From assembly GCF_036452155.1 (NCBI RefSeq), contig NZ_JAWJZY010000001.1: DNA of 64,000 nt. The stretch is one strand, 5' to 3'. This document shows positions 26,680 to 35,790 of the stretch, piece after piece (positions within the stretch are counted from its first letter, which is position 1; each line of letters starts with the position of its first letter). Made by a program: the position numbers and the translations under genes. The notes below the pieces were generated by a model, which worked only from the letters and a program-made list of their open reading frames with translations, ran no database searches and was not told the DNA's origin. The DNA is from Sorlinia euscelidii (GTDB taxonomy: Bacteria > Pseudomonadota > Alphaproteobacteria > Acetobacterales > Acetobacteraceae).

Positions 26680-28005
26680 TCAATGTGAAATGCGTGCTGT
26701 TGTGATGGCCTCGGCGAAGAGATTTTGCAATGCCGTCACAATATCCTGATCCGTATCGACACGAACGAAAAGACCATCGGAAGAACATGCTTTCAGAGCG
26801 GGTTCGATTTCATCCATCCGAGGCGCGACGTTTTTGCCGCACCAGGATTCGTCGCCAGAACAAGACTTCGGCGAATACACAGTATACAACACTCCCAAAC
26901 GAATGCCGCGATCTTTCAATGCCTGGCACTTCGACTCCTCAAAGCCGAAATCCGGCAAATGGTCTTTCCGCGTCTCGTCACGCATGCCATCCGTCACGAT
27001 AAACAGCACGGCCTGAGGCTTATCCTGCGGCGCACCTGAACCAGGGTCAGGAATGTAATTATTTATCTTCTCGAAAGCATCACTACTCGCCGTGGCACGA
27101 TTTTCATCGCCTGGGTCATCGGGGCTGCAGCTCTCCGTCTGACAACGATCTTTCCAATATAATGTCGGCTCGAGTCCCGTGACGGCACCGGGGACTTTTG
27201 AAAGGTCCGCCGTCGTGTCTAAAAGCGTTTTGAAATTAGTACGTATATTGAATTCCGATATGCTGACGCGATACTGCGCGCCCGACTCTTTTTCTGCCGC
27301 CGCGGCGAATTGTGCGAGTTTAGATACAGCGAGGGACTCATCATCGATGCGCAGTTCAATGTTATATGATCGCGCAACGGCGTAAAGGTCACCCTTGGAG
27401 CCATCCTGTAAAGTGCCTTGCAGGCCGTGAGAAGAGTGACACGCAAACTGACAATGGCGATAATTACTCTCGGACACAGTCGTCAGACCCTCATCCGTCG
27501 TCGGAAAAGCCATCGAAGGGGAGGTGTCCAGAAGTATATGGAAATCGATATTGGGATTGCGCTTGTTGAGTGTGTCCGTATCGCCGGCGATGCTCAATGA
27601 GGAACGTCCCAGCATTTTATCGAAATCGACGGGGATGGTGGCGCTGTAGGTCAATTCAGCGTGTCTCACGCCGTTCCCATCCGTTTTGACCGTGACTGTC
27701 AGCGCACTGAGATGAATGGCCTGCTTCTGAATGATGGTGCCCGCCTGCGCGGTGAAGAGATCTTTCGTCCGTTGCTCCGTGGTCGCGTCACTCTCATTCA
27801 TCATGGGGCGGCTGACCGCGTACAGCGCGCTTGCATCCGCAATTTGATCGAATTTGAATTTGATCCAGAAGGCTTTGGCATAATCGAAAGCGACACCCGC
27901 CGCGATCACGAGGGGGATAATCGAGAACGCAACGATAATCGCGATTCCCGCGCGTCGATCCCGCAGTAATTTCGTTGTTGCAAAATGCAGCTTTCGCTTT
28001 TTCAC
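26680..28005 (-). CDS. tadG: TadG-like pilus assembly protein with vWA domain
   Basis: This 441-residue protein opens with a TadE/TadG-type membrane anchor (RRAGIAIIVAFSIIPLVIAAGVAFDYA) and a region of FDQIADASALYA type. A von Willebrand A domain follows, with a MIDAS start FHILLDTSPSM (DxSxS) near residue 155 and FIVTDGMRDE further on. Several cysteines in the middle may form disulfides. TadG-like proteins take part in Tad pilus assembly or adhesion. It lies on the opposite strand to the main Tad operon, in a group with two TadE-like genes. Confidence 0.85.
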   Translation of the reverse strand: MKKRKLHFATTKLLRDRRAGIAIIVAFSIIPLVIAAGVAFDYAKAFWIKFKFDQIADASALYAVSRPMMNESDATTEQRTKDLFTAQAGTIIQKQAIHLSALTVTVKTDGNGVRHAELTYSATIPVDFDKMLGRSSLSIAGDTDTLNKRNPNIDFHILLDTSPSMAFPTTDEGLTTVSESNYRHCQFACHSSHGLQGTLQDGSKGDLYAVARSYNIELRIDDESLAVSKLAQFAAAAEKESGAQYRVSISEFNIRTNFKTLLDTTADLSKVPGAVTGLEPTLYWKDRCQTESCSPDDPGDENRATASSDAFEKINNYIPDPGSGAPQDKPQAVLFIVTDGMRDETRKDHLPDFGFEESKCQALKDRGIRLGVLYTVYSPKSCSGDESWCGKNVAPRMDEIEPALKACSSDGLFVRVDTDQDIVTALQNLFAEAITTARISH

Positions 28006-28021
28006 AGTCGGACTCCCATAT

Positions 28022-28573
28022 TCACGAGCAATCCGCGCACGAGATATAAGCGAAATTGCGCGGCACCGTCAGAATGGCGTCAGAAATCTGATTGGGGAGT
28101 TGAAGGCCAAACACGCCGTTCAGGCTCGGTTTGTAACTCGCCTCCGTCATCAGGAAGAAAACACCTTTCTTAGGCGGTGTGGTGACATTCAAGGACACGA
28201 CCTGCCCTTTCAAATAGGGCGCATCATTATAAGCCTGGCTCCAATCAACCACGCCGTTGCCGCTACCGTCAGACCAGACGCCGGATACGCGGAGTTTCGT
28301 CGATGCCGCCTTTAGAGGATTGATGACGAAAGGGGTGCCATAGGTAAAATCATCCTGAACAGATGACTGCGTCACGTAACCCGTCGTCGATGACGACTCC
28401 AGATTGGCGAATGTGTGGGCAAGCAGCGTGGTTTTCATTGAGCAGAACATAAGATCGGTGAACAGGAATTCGCCGACCAGGATGATCAATATAATCGGTA
28501 TCGTCAGGGCGAATTCGAGGGCGATGCTTCCTCTGATATCGGATCTCAGTCGCCTCGGCGGATTATTCATCAT
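28022..28573 (-). CDS. TadE/TadF-like pseudopilin
   Basis: This is a 183-residue protein with the TadE-like N-terminus DIRGSIALEFALTIPIILIILVGEFLF, in which the glycine before SIALEF marks probable prepilin processing and the glutamate is the conserved pilin-like E. The rest is a globular periplasmic domain with a CxxC-like tail (CADC). TadE/F pseudopilins are needed for Flp pilus formation. Its 5' end overlaps the upstream TadE gene by 11 bases. Confidence 0.85.
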   Translation of the reverse strand: MMNNPPRRLRSDIRGSIALEFALTIPIILIILVGEFLFTDLMFCSMKTTLLAHTFANLESSSTTGYVTQSSVQDDFTYGTPFVINPLKAASTKLRVSGVWSDGSGNGVVDWSQAYNDAPYLKGQVVSLNVTTPPKKGVFFLMTEASYKPSLNGVFGLQLPNQISDAILTVPRNFAYISCADCS

Positions 28574-29102
28574 TGCCGAATGCCTCTGATCTCACGACGA
28601 CGCTTACCGAAATCATGCTCGGCAAATTGAGCTTCTGAACGACGTTATTGATGAGCAGAAATGGCTCTGCGACGATAGGGATGGTGTAGGTTGCCGTCAC
28701 AAGTACGTAGGCGTTTGGCCCACCGGGGTCGTAATTATCAGGCGCGGAACTTGGTTTCAGATCCTCCCATGAAGGGCCCGAAACGACGCTGATGGAAAAT
28801 GGCGCTGAAGGTATTCCCAATGGAAGGAGCGCAACAGCATCCGCACGAAACGCGACTTTTAACGGTATTTCCGGGTGGGTTTTGGAGCGCTCCGCATCGC
28901 GTTGCGCCTGCTCCCCCGTCATGATTCGCCGCGCCTCAGTTGTGACGACATGCGTCATTGCTGTTTGAATGAATAAAAACACGGAGACGAACAGCGTCAA
29001 AAGCACGATAGCGATAAGCGGCGTAATAACGAGGCAGAATTCCAGAGTTGCGGAGGCTCGATCATCATTTATGAAAAACGGGCGCCTGGTTGGGCTACTC
29101 AA
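28563..29102 (-). CDS. tadE: TadE-like pseudopilin
   Basis: This is a 179-residue pseudopilin. The N-terminal processing and membrane region reads DRASATLEFCLVITPLIAIV, followed by more hydrophobic residues. The periplasmic part contains VLVTATYTIPIVAEPFLLIN and similar strands. It is the first gene of the three-gene minus-strand unit (tadE, tadF-like, tadG) and is divergent from flp, so the region 29103-29455 should hold both promoters. Confidence 0.85.
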   Translation of the reverse strand: MSSPTRRPFFINDDRASATLEFCLVITPLIAIVLLTLFVSVFLFIQTAMTHVVTTEARRIMTGEQAQRDAERSKTHPEIPLKVAFRADAVALLPLGIPSAPFSISVVSGPSWEDLKPSSAPDNYDPGGPNAYVLVTATYTIPIVAEPFLLINNVVQKLNLPSMISVSVVVRSEAFGNDE

Positions 29103-29455
29103 TGTCGAATCTCATCTTCAAACTGGAAAACGCCTCGGTCAGGCTGGTTCCGCCAATTTTATATGTGGCGTTAATTGATTCGCACTAAAATTTATTTTCA
29201 TTTCAAAAAATTTAACAATAAACTGCCCGCGTTCACGAATCGAAAGGCCACTATCCAAGAGGCCAATGCTTTCATTACAATAAATATAATGTTTGAGACA
29301 TGGGCGTCACTGTGATGTGCGCCTAAGATACTGAGGTCGAATATTTTGCGTTAGTATAGTCTTAAACATTATTTTATCAATCTACATTTGACTTCGAGTT
29401 GATGACTGCATTATTCGCACCGGTCTACATTATTTCTAGAACCAGGGGGTCGGAA
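29103..29455. promoter_or_regulatory. AT-rich divergent promoter region of the Tad cluster
   Basis: This gap separates the minus-strand tadE unit from flp and is clearly richer in A and T than the rest of the window. No gene was found. Both transcription units must start here. I could not pick one convincing -35/-10 pair. Confidence 0.55.
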
Positions 29456-29638
29456 TTGAAAAAGGTTTTTGAAGAAGCCGGACATTTCATCGCGGATGAG
29501 CGCGGCGCAACGGCGATCGAATACGGTCTGATTGCGGCGCTTATCTCTGTCGTGATCATTGCTTCCATCACGTCAATCGGCAAATCGTTGAAGACGGTTT
29601 TCGATAACATCAACACGAACTTGCAACCGTCGAAATAA
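29456..29638 (+). CDS. flp: Flp/Fap pilin
   Basis: This is the major Flp pilin subunit, 60 residues. The TTG at 29456 follows AGGGGG and gives a short charged leader, then ERGATAIEYGLIAALISVVI. The prepilin peptidase would cut after the glycine of ERG. The mature pilin shows the Flp motif with the Glu-Tyr pair (IEYGL). In-frame starts near 29399 would add 19 unusual residues. A hairpin immediately after the stop may limit readthrough into the assembly genes. Confidence 0.9.
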   Translation: MKKVFEEAGHFIADERGATAIEYGLIAALISVVIIASITSIGKSLKTVFDNINTNLQPSK

Positions 29639-29661
29639 TAAGAATTTTTCTTTTTATTTCG
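29631..29661 (+). terminator. AT-rich hairpin directly after flp
   Basis: CGAAATA and TATTTCG pair around a loop that includes further AAGAA/TTCTT pairing, with T-rich sequence in the 3' arm. The hairpin overlaps the flp stop codon. A partial terminator here would raise pilin message relative to the assembly genes downstream. Confidence 0.5.
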
Positions 29662-29843
29662 ATGCTTAAGAATGATCTCTATAATTCTTTATAATATCCA
29701 TAATTATTGAAAACTGAACTTATTGGCGGATAATATTCACTATTTATCTTACTTGAGTTCTGCTCATAAAAGATTAAATTACGCTCGGTAATGACCATTG
29801 GGGTGTAATATATTCAGCATAAAGATTTAGCGTTATTCACATT

Positions 29844-30491
29844 TTGATTAGACAATCATTGATTGTCGGAAAGTGTGAATACGCTTCTTTCGCCTTGTGC
29901 ATTCAAATGACTTATACACTCGCTTGCGTTACGGTGGTTATCGACATGAATACTCATCATGCCAACATTATCGGCACTAATTTTTTGTATTATATTGATT
30001 TTTTAGAAATTATTGCGTTGTCAATTCTATTTTACGCAGCGTTCCGGGATGTTCTGGCGCGTCGCGTGCCCAATGCCATTTCTTTACTTACTTTGGCTTT
30101 GGGATTGAATATTCGTTACTTGGAGGGTGATCTTTGGGGCGGCCTGACGTGCTTCCTCATCATATTCATCTCATCAGCTCTATTGTGGCGACTTGGTTTC
30201 ATCGGCGGAGCCGACGCAAAACTCGTCTCAACATCATCTCTCTTATTCGGGCATGGACAGGTTGCAGTGTTTTTGATGGTGACAACTTTATGCGGCGGCC
30301 TGTTGGGACTGCTCTATTTGTGGATGTCGAAACACATAGTCCTCAGGCATGTCGGGTGCAGGCGGCACGGGCTTTTGCAGAGGGGGCTGCAGGCGGAAAG
30401 ATGGAGAATCGCGCGTAAGCCCTCTCTGCCCTATGCGGTCGCGATTGCGTTGTCGGCCGCGGTGACCTTTTTCGGATGGACAGCACTATGA
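29844..30491 (+). CDS. tadV: Type IV prepilin peptidase of the Tad system
   Basis: This is an integral membrane aspartic peptidase that cleaves and matures Flp and TadE/F prepilins. The two catalytic aspartates lie in AFRDVLARRVPN and in IGGADAKL (GxxD motif). There are about six hydrophobic helices. The true start is uncertain: ATG at 29907 or 29946 would remove the first 21 or 34 residues, which look atypical. The gene is AT-rich at its 5' end. Its stop overlaps the cpaB start as ATGA. Confidence 0.88.
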   Translation: MIRQSLIVGKCEYASFALCIQMTYTLACVTVVIDMNTHHANIIGTNFLYYIDFLEIIALSILFYAAFRDVLARRVPNAISLLTLALGLNIRYLEGDLWGGLTCFLIIFISSALLWRLGFIGGADAKLVSTSSLLFGHGQVAVFLMVTTLCGGLLGLLYLWMSKHIVLRHVGCRRHGLLQRGLQAERWRIARKPSLPYAVAIALSAAVTFFGWTAL

Positions 30492-31372
30492 TGCGTATTT
30501 TCGCCTTTCTGTTGATGGCCGTCGGTGTTCTGGGTCTGGTCTTTTCAATGCGTGCGATGTTTTTCACGCCGCAACCAGCCCGCCCGGCGCAACTCGCTTC
30601 TCAACCTGTCATGAAAAGCCGGATTATTGTCCTAGATAAGAACATGAAGAGGTGGGACCTTATCCAGCCGGATTGCCTCAATAGTCTGGAAGTGGAGACG
30701 GCAAAAAAGCCTGCTGAGGCGCTGGAGGACTCCATCCAGAATCGTGAAGTGCTCTCAGGAAAACGCCTGAGCCACGACAAGAAGGCCGCCGATGCCCTGA
30801 CACTGAACGACGTCATGTTGACCGGAGATGCGGAAGTCATTCCACTGCAATTGGGGGAAGGTCACGTCGCGATATCCGTGAAGCTCGGGGCAGGATCTTC
30901 CATCCTTAACCTTATCAAGCCAGGCGAAACGGTGGGCCTGATGGTTAGTGTGAGGTTTCTCGCATCTACTGACCATACCACGCCTCGTTTCACCTCAATG
31001 TGGGTGATCGATGCGGCGCGCGTCATTGCGGTGGGAAGTCGCGCCGCGCGCACCGCGGAAAACGCTCTCATCGCTGATTCCGCTGATAAGACGATCACGG
31101 TTGAGGTCACCCCCGAGCAGGCTCGAAAGATCCTGATCGCCTCACGGATGGGTGAAATCAACGTGGCGATCCGCGCGGACGCGCCGTCGACTTCCATGCG
31201 GAATGCGATGACAGGGTCCGTCCCGCCTCCGCAAAGTGATGCACGCGCGTCTCATGCCCGCGATCAAAATAGCGAAGAATTACTTTTACAGGACCCGATT
31301 TACAAAGAGGACAAGAAGCGTGTCATGCGAATTGTCTCCGGCAATGAATCAATCAAGGAGTATTCGTGGTGA
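30488..31372 (+). CDS. cpaB: Flp pilus assembly protein CpaB/RcpC
   Basis: This is a 294-residue inner-membrane anchored periplasmic protein with an N-terminal helix (IFAFLLMAVGVLGLVFSM) and a SAF-like domain. AVISVKLGAGSSILNLIKPGETVGLMVSV matches the family core (the phrase before it, LQLGEGH, belongs to the preceding strand). ITVEVTPEQARKILIASRMGEI is the conserved C-terminal piece. CpaB supports the outer-membrane secretin. The start overlaps the tadV stop. Confidence 0.9.
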   Translation: MMRIFAFLLMAVGVLGLVFSMRAMFFTPQPARPAQLASQPVMKSRIIVLDKNMKRWDLIQPDCLNSLEVETAKKPAEALEDSIQNREVLSGKRLSHDKKAADALTLNDVMLTGDAEVIPLQLGEGHVAISVKLGAGSSILNLIKPGETVGLMVSVRFLASTDHTTPRFTSMWVIDAARVIAVGSRAARTAENALIADSADKTITVEVTPEQARKILIASRMGEINVAIRADAPSTSMRNAMTGSVPPPQSDARASHARDQNSEELLLQDPIYKEDKKRVMRIVSGNESIKEYSW

Positions 31373-32817
31373 GTAACGCGCATAAAAGCTCGGAATACAG
31401 GTTTCGCTCAACCTGCATGGTCGTCCTGTCATGTGTCGCTTCTCTTCAGATGGCGGCGCCCGTACGTGCGAATGACGGTCGCGTTGGGAGCACGTCTGAC
31501 TCTTTGACCACAAACGTGGCCACGCTTGAAGTCGGTCAGGTAAAAATATTATCCTTATGTGGCACCGCAAGTAAGGTTTTTGTTGGCGATCAACAAATTC
31601 TTGCGGCTCAGCCTAATAATGGCTCAAGCGTTGCCGTTATCGCGAAAAGCGTCGGGAGTACGACGATTATTGCGTCAAATGATGATGGTGACATTCTCGG
31701 CAAATATTACATCATCGTGACAAAAAATGCCGTTAGCCAAAGACTTGCGCAGGACGCGATCCATCAAAACGGGGATCATGACGTAAAAATTTCAGGTTCA
31801 GGCGAAGGCGCACGGCTTTCAGGGCAGGTTGACACACCGCTTGAAGCTGATGAGGTCTACTCGACCGTCCAATCAAGTCTTCCAAAAGGCAGCCCGATTC
31901 AAAATGATCTGAAAATCCAACAATCCGTCCAGGTTAATCTTCGCGTGCGGATTGTCGAGATGTCGCGCAGCCTGACGCGGGCCCTCGGCGTGAATTGGAA
32001 AAATCTCGGCGGTGATCTCGGCTCTTTCGCCAAATTCGGTTTAACGACCGCATCCTCAATCGGCGATGTTGCAGCGGGATCGGCGCGCGTTGCGGCGGCA
32101 TTTCGGAATACCGACATTGAGGCGGTTATTGACGCGATGTCACGAGAGCAGATCGTGCGCACGCTTGCGCAGCCCAATCTGACAACGGTCAGTGGACAAT
32201 CGGCCAACTTCCTGGTCGGGGGTGAATTCCCTATCCCGATTTCTTCGGGCTTGGGTCAGGTTTCAGTCAGGTTCAAAACATACGGTATTTCACTGACATT
32301 TCTGCCGACTGTTCTCTCCTCGGGTCAGATCAACCTCAAAGTGAAGCCGGAAGTCAGCTACCTGACCGATCAAGGGGCTGTGACTTATTCAAATGGTGAC
32401 CATAACATCACCATCCCGGCACTCGATGTACGTCGCGCGGAAACAACGGTGCAGCTTGGCAGCGGTGAAAGTTTCGCCATCGCAGGGTTATTGCGCGACG
32501 TTGCGACGTCGTCAAATTCGGTCACGCCGTTTCTGGGGAATGTACCGATCCTCGGTGCTCTCTTCAGATCGGATAGTTTCAAGCATGAGCAGACGGAACT
32601 CGTCATCATCGTGACGCCCTACGTTGTTCGCCCTGTTTCATCCAGCAAAGAATTTCATATGCCGGATGAAAATTTCCAGGGTGTTGAGGCGGCAGACCGG
32701 TTTTTCACGCTGGCATCCGGAAGGTCTCAATCCGCATCGTCAAACAGCGCGTCGCGATCTGACAATCCAGGGAGACGTCAGGTCGCTACCCCTGTCGATG
32801 TCGGCTTTGAGGAGTAA
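31366..32817 (+). CDS. cpaC: Tad secretin CpaC/RcpA
   Basis: This is the outer-membrane channel for the Flp pilus, 483 residues. A signal peptide ends near MAAPVRA. A BON/N0-like domain (LEVGQVKILSLCGTASKVFV) comes next, and the secretin core includes VNLRVRIVEMSRSLTRALGV, AQPNLTTVSGQSANFLVGGE, FLPTVLSSGQINLKV and VPILGALFRSDSF. The tail is Ser/Asn rich. GTG at 31366 follows AAGGAG and overlaps cpaB. Confidence 0.95.
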   Translation: MVSNAHKSSEYRFRSTCMVVLSCVASLQMAAPVRANDGRVGSTSDSLTTNVATLEVGQVKILSLCGTASKVFVGDQQILAAQPNNGSSVAVIAKSVGSTTIIASNDDGDILGKYYIIVTKNAVSQRLAQDAIHQNGDHDVKISGSGEGARLSGQVDTPLEADEVYSTVQSSLPKGSPIQNDLKIQQSVQVNLRVRIVEMSRSLTRALGVNWKNLGGDLGSFAKFGLTTASSIGDVAAGSARVAAAFRNTDIEAVIDAMSREQIVRTLAQPNLTTVSGQSANFLVGGEFPIPISSGLGQVSVRFKTYGISLTFLPTVLSSGQINLKVKPEVSYLTDQGAVTYSNGDHNITIPALDVRRAETTVQLGSGESFAIAGLLRDVATSSNSVTPFLGNVPILGALFRSDSFKHEQTELVIIVTPYVVRPVSSSKEFHMPDENFQGVEAADRFFTLASGRSQSASSNSASRSDNPGRRQVATPVDVGFEE

Positions 32818-32823
32818 ATTAAG

Positions 32824-33102
32824 ATGAAATCGGCTCTGAAAATTTTCTGCGCATCGAGCGTAACGTTGGGATTGGCGGGATGCTCGCTTGACCCGGCGTC
32901 GCGGCAGGATTCATGGGAACCGACCAATACGCCGGATAAAAACATTCAGGCGATGCTGGTCGATAAAAATGACTGGCAGAAAGGTCGCCATGATGCCGAC
33001 GTCACGGCGCCCTTTGCTGTCGATGCCATTGAGCATTTCAAAAACAACACAATTCCCGCGCTACCGAAAAATGACGCTGGTTTCAAACCGTCCGGAAGCT
33101 GA
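32824..33102 (+). CDS. Short CpaD-like pilus lipoprotein
   Basis: This is a 92-residue lipoprotein with lipobox LGLAGC. It occupies the cpaD position between the secretin and cpaE genes. The segment TPDKNIQAMLVDKNDWQKGR, followed by a helix, resembles the C-terminal end of CpaD. Typical CpaD is about twice as long, so most of its N-terminal domain is absent. No neighbouring frame supplies it. It may be a minimal CpaD acting as a secretin pilotin. Confidence 0.6.
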   Translation: MKSALKIFCASSVTLGLAGCSLDPASRQDSWEPTNTPDKNIQAMLVDKNDWQKGRHDADVTAPFAVDAIEHFKNNTIPALPKNDAGFKPSGS

Positions 33103-33139
33103 TTCCGCTTAACTATTCCGCTGCCTCGAGAGAATTTAA

Positions 33140-34396
33140 ATGGTGCAAACTTTAAGACAAATTCCGGAAGTAAATCGAGATGATGATGGAGATGTCTTTG
33201 AAGGTCATGCCCGGAAAGATTTTCTCGGATTCGTTACGGATGAAGCTTCAGCTTCGATTATACAAACGAGCTTCAGATCCTTCATCACGCAACCGTCGGA
33301 TGTGCGTCGCGGACATTTATCCGCGGCAATCTCGGCGTTCGAGTCGATGGCAAGCCCTCGGTTTATCCTGGTCGATGTTTCCGGTCAGGATAGTCCTCTT
33401 GAACTTCTCACGATGCTCTCGAACGTCGTCGAACCTGATGTTCGTGTGCTTGCCATCGGAGAAAATCGAGACCTGAATTTTTACAGAGAATTGAAGCAAT
33501 CGATCGGCGTTACGGAATATCTGTATAAGCCTCTCACGGTTGATCTCGTCAATCGCGTGTTTCTACCGATTCTCATGGCGAATGAGCGCGCCAGCTCCGT
33601 TCTCAATAACGCGCTTGTGACGATTTCCGGCGCCGGGGGTGGGGCCGGGGCCTCAACGATCGCGGTTAATCTTGCGAAATTTTTGTCCAATCATGCGCGG
33701 CGCAATACGTTGCTCTACGATCCTGATTGCTATTTCGGCACATGTAATGTTTCCCTCAATGTGGCTTCATCATCCGCATTGAAGACCGTTTTCGAGGCGC
33801 CGGAGCGTATCGATCGGTCGGTCCTGCAAAGCACGATGCAGCGTATTGATGAGCGTCTGTCAATGATCTCATGCGATCTCGATTATCAGATCAAGGTCGA
33901 TTACGCCCCCGGCGCGGTTGAGCATACGCTGCAACTCTCGGAAAACAGATTCAACTTTATCGTTGCCGACGTCCCGATGCACGCCAGGGGCGTCGCAAAT
34001 GAATTTATCAAACTCGCGCGACATCGCATCATCGTGGTAAGGCCGACCATGCATTCCGTGAGGAATGCCGTCAAACTCCTCAAGTTCATCCGTGCGTCGG
34101 GCGTGGCAAGCCGCCCCATCATTGTGCTCAATGAAGTGGATCTGCCCGGCGGGCTGACGAAAGCCCAGATTGCTGAAGCTTTGCAGAGAGAGCCGGACGT
34201 CACACTCCCTTATGTTCCGTCACAGGCCAATAAATGCTGCAACCTCGGAGACCTGCTGGCAGATCACTCCGAGGCTTATAAATCCGGAATTATCGAGATC
34301 GCCGCGCAGCTTGATACGAAAGTTCTCGCGGAGAGATCGAAGATGACGCGTTTGAGCCACAAACTCTCCGCCCTCCTTTCGAGATTCGCCAGATGA
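33140..34396 (+). CDS. cpaE: Pilus localisation ATPase CpaE/TadZ
   Basis: This is a 418-residue protein with an N-terminal receiver-like domain (about residues 27-150: PRFILVDVSGQDSPLELL, TEYLYKPLT) and a C-terminal MinD/ParA-type domain. The Walker A region reads GAGGGAGASTIAVNLA and lacks the usual lysines of the deviant Walker box, as in other TadZ proteins. TadZ localises the pilus machine to the cell pole. cpaF overlaps its stop as ATGA. Confidence 0.9.
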   Translation: MVQTLRQIPEVNRDDDGDVFEGHARKDFLGFVTDEASASIIQTSFRSFITQPSDVRRGHLSAAISAFESMASPRFILVDVSGQDSPLELLTMLSNVVEPDVRVLAIGENRDLNFYRELKQSIGVTEYLYKPLTVDLVNRVFLPILMANERASSVLNNALVTISGAGGGAGASTIAVNLAKFLSNHARRNTLLYDPDCYFGTCNVSLNVASSSALKTVFEAPERIDRSVLQSTMQRIDERLSMISCDLDYQIKVDYAPGAVEHTLQLSENRFNFIVADVPMHARGVANEFIKLARHRIIVVRPTMHSVRNAVKLLKFIRASGVASRPIIVLNEVDLPGGLTKAQIAEALQREPDVTLPYVPSQANKCCNLGDLLADHSEAYKSGIIEIAAQLDTKVLAERSKMTRLSHKLSALLSRFAR

Positions 34397-35787
34397 GCGA
34401 CCGTCTGCCGCCCTTCAACTCTTTTGGCCGACGGAGCACGCTCTCTCAGCCTGCGCCCGTCCAAAGTGAAAAAGACTTTTCCGCGCCGCCACCGACCCTG
34501 GATGATAACGGCTTCGTATTTGACGATTTCAGCGATGATGTTGCGCAGATCCGCGTGCTTTGCCTTAGTTCGATTGATCCCTCCACCATTGTCAATCTCC
34601 CGCCTGAACGGATCAGGGTGGAGATTGAGAAAGCGATCAGCCAGATCGTTGCGGCAAACCGGCTTCAGGTCAATCAATCCGAGCAGCGCCAACTTGCGAG
34701 CGATCTCGTCAATGACATGATGGGTCTCGGACCGTTACAGGTGCTTGTCGATGATACGCGTGTCGCCGATATTATGGTCAATGGTCCGGACCGCGTTTTT
34801 GTCGAAATCGACGGTAAAACCTATCGGTCGAAAGTCCGATTCCGTGATCAGGCGCATCTTTCCAATATCTGCCAGCGCATCGCCTCAGCTGTGGGAAGGC
34901 GGGTTGATGAGGCATCGCCGATCGTCGATGCGCGTCTCGCTGATGGGTCACGGGTCAATATCGTCTTTCCGCCGCTGGCACTGGACGGGCCTTATGTTTC
35001 GATCCGGAAATTCTCAGCCAAAGCGATTGACCTGGAAAAACTGGTCGCACTGGGGACGATAACCCCGCAAATGGCGGGGCTGATCTCCCTCATGGGTCGC
35101 TGCCGGCTGAATATCATTGTTTCAGGGGGCACGGGGTCCGGCAAGACGACCCTCCTCAATGCGATCTCACGCGCTGTTATCCCGACAGAGCGAATCATCA
35201 CCATTGAGGATGCGGCCGAGCTTCAATTGCAGCAGCCTCACGTCGTCAGGCTCGAAACGCGACCTGCCAGCTTGGAAGGAGGCGGAGAAATCACGCAACG
35301 TGATCTCGTGCGCAATGCTTTGCGTATGCGTCCGGACCGCCTGATTGTCGGAGAAGTGCGCTCCGGGGAGGCCTTCGATATGTTGCAGGCCATGAATACC
35401 GGGCACGATGGTTCAATGTCGACCGTGCATGCAAACTCATCGCGCGATGCGCTGACGCGTATCGAAAATATGGTGCATATGGGCTCCATCAATCTCTCTG
35501 CAAATGCAATCCGGGCACAGATCGCCAGTGCAGTGGATGTGATCATCCAGATCGAACGACATCGGGACGGGAAACGTCGCGTCACGCAGATTTCTGACGT
35601 CGGCCGCATGGAAGGAGACGTCATCATCCTCAACGATATCCTCACTTTCGTCATTGATTCGGAATCAAGCGATGAGGCGATTAAAGGCGGTTACGCCTTC
35701 TCCAGAGCGCGTCCAAGTTTCTGGCAGAAACTCGTTTATTTCGGGGTCGCCGGACAATGGCAGAAAATCATGAGTGAAAGCGTCTGA
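34393..35787 (+). CDS. cpaF: Tad secretion ATPase CpaF/TadA
   Basis: This is a hexameric ATPase powering Flp pilus assembly, 464 residues. Walker A is GGTGSGKTTLLNA (about residues 245-257). The Asp box is IITIEDAAELQL, Walker B is RPDRLIVGEVRSGEA, and the His box is TGHDGSMSTVHANS. The N-terminal domain has DDTRVADIMVNGPDRVFVE. The gene begins in the ATGA overlap with cpaE and is followed three bases later by tadB. Confidence 0.97.
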   Translation: MSDRLPPFNSFGRRSTLSQPAPVQSEKDFSAPPPTLDDNGFVFDDFSDDVAQIRVLCLSSIDPSTIVNLPPERIRVEIEKAISQIVAANRLQVNQSEQRQLASDLVNDMMGLGPLQVLVDDTRVADIMVNGPDRVFVEIDGKTYRSKVRFRDQAHLSNICQRIASAVGRRVDEASPIVDARLADGSRVNIVFPPLALDGPYVSIRKFSAKAIDLEKLVALGTITPQMAGLISLMGRCRLNIIVSGGTGSGKTTLLNAISRAVIPTERIITIEDAAELQLQQPHVVRLETRPASLEGGGEITQRDLVRNALRMRPDRLIVGEVRSGEAFDMLQAMNTGHDGSMSTVHANSSRDALTRIENMVHMGSINLSANAIRAQIASAVDVIIQIERHRDGKRRVTQISDVGRMEGDVIILNDILTFVIDSESSDEAIKGGYAFSRARPSFWQKLVYFGVAGQWQKIMSESV

Positions 35788-35790
35788 ACC

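Noticed and set aside
26456..26749. 97-codon plus-strand frame at the left edge of the Tad cluster
   Set aside because: It overlaps the tadG 3' end antisense and shows no family resemblance; its 5' part lies in decayed repeat-flanking DNA.
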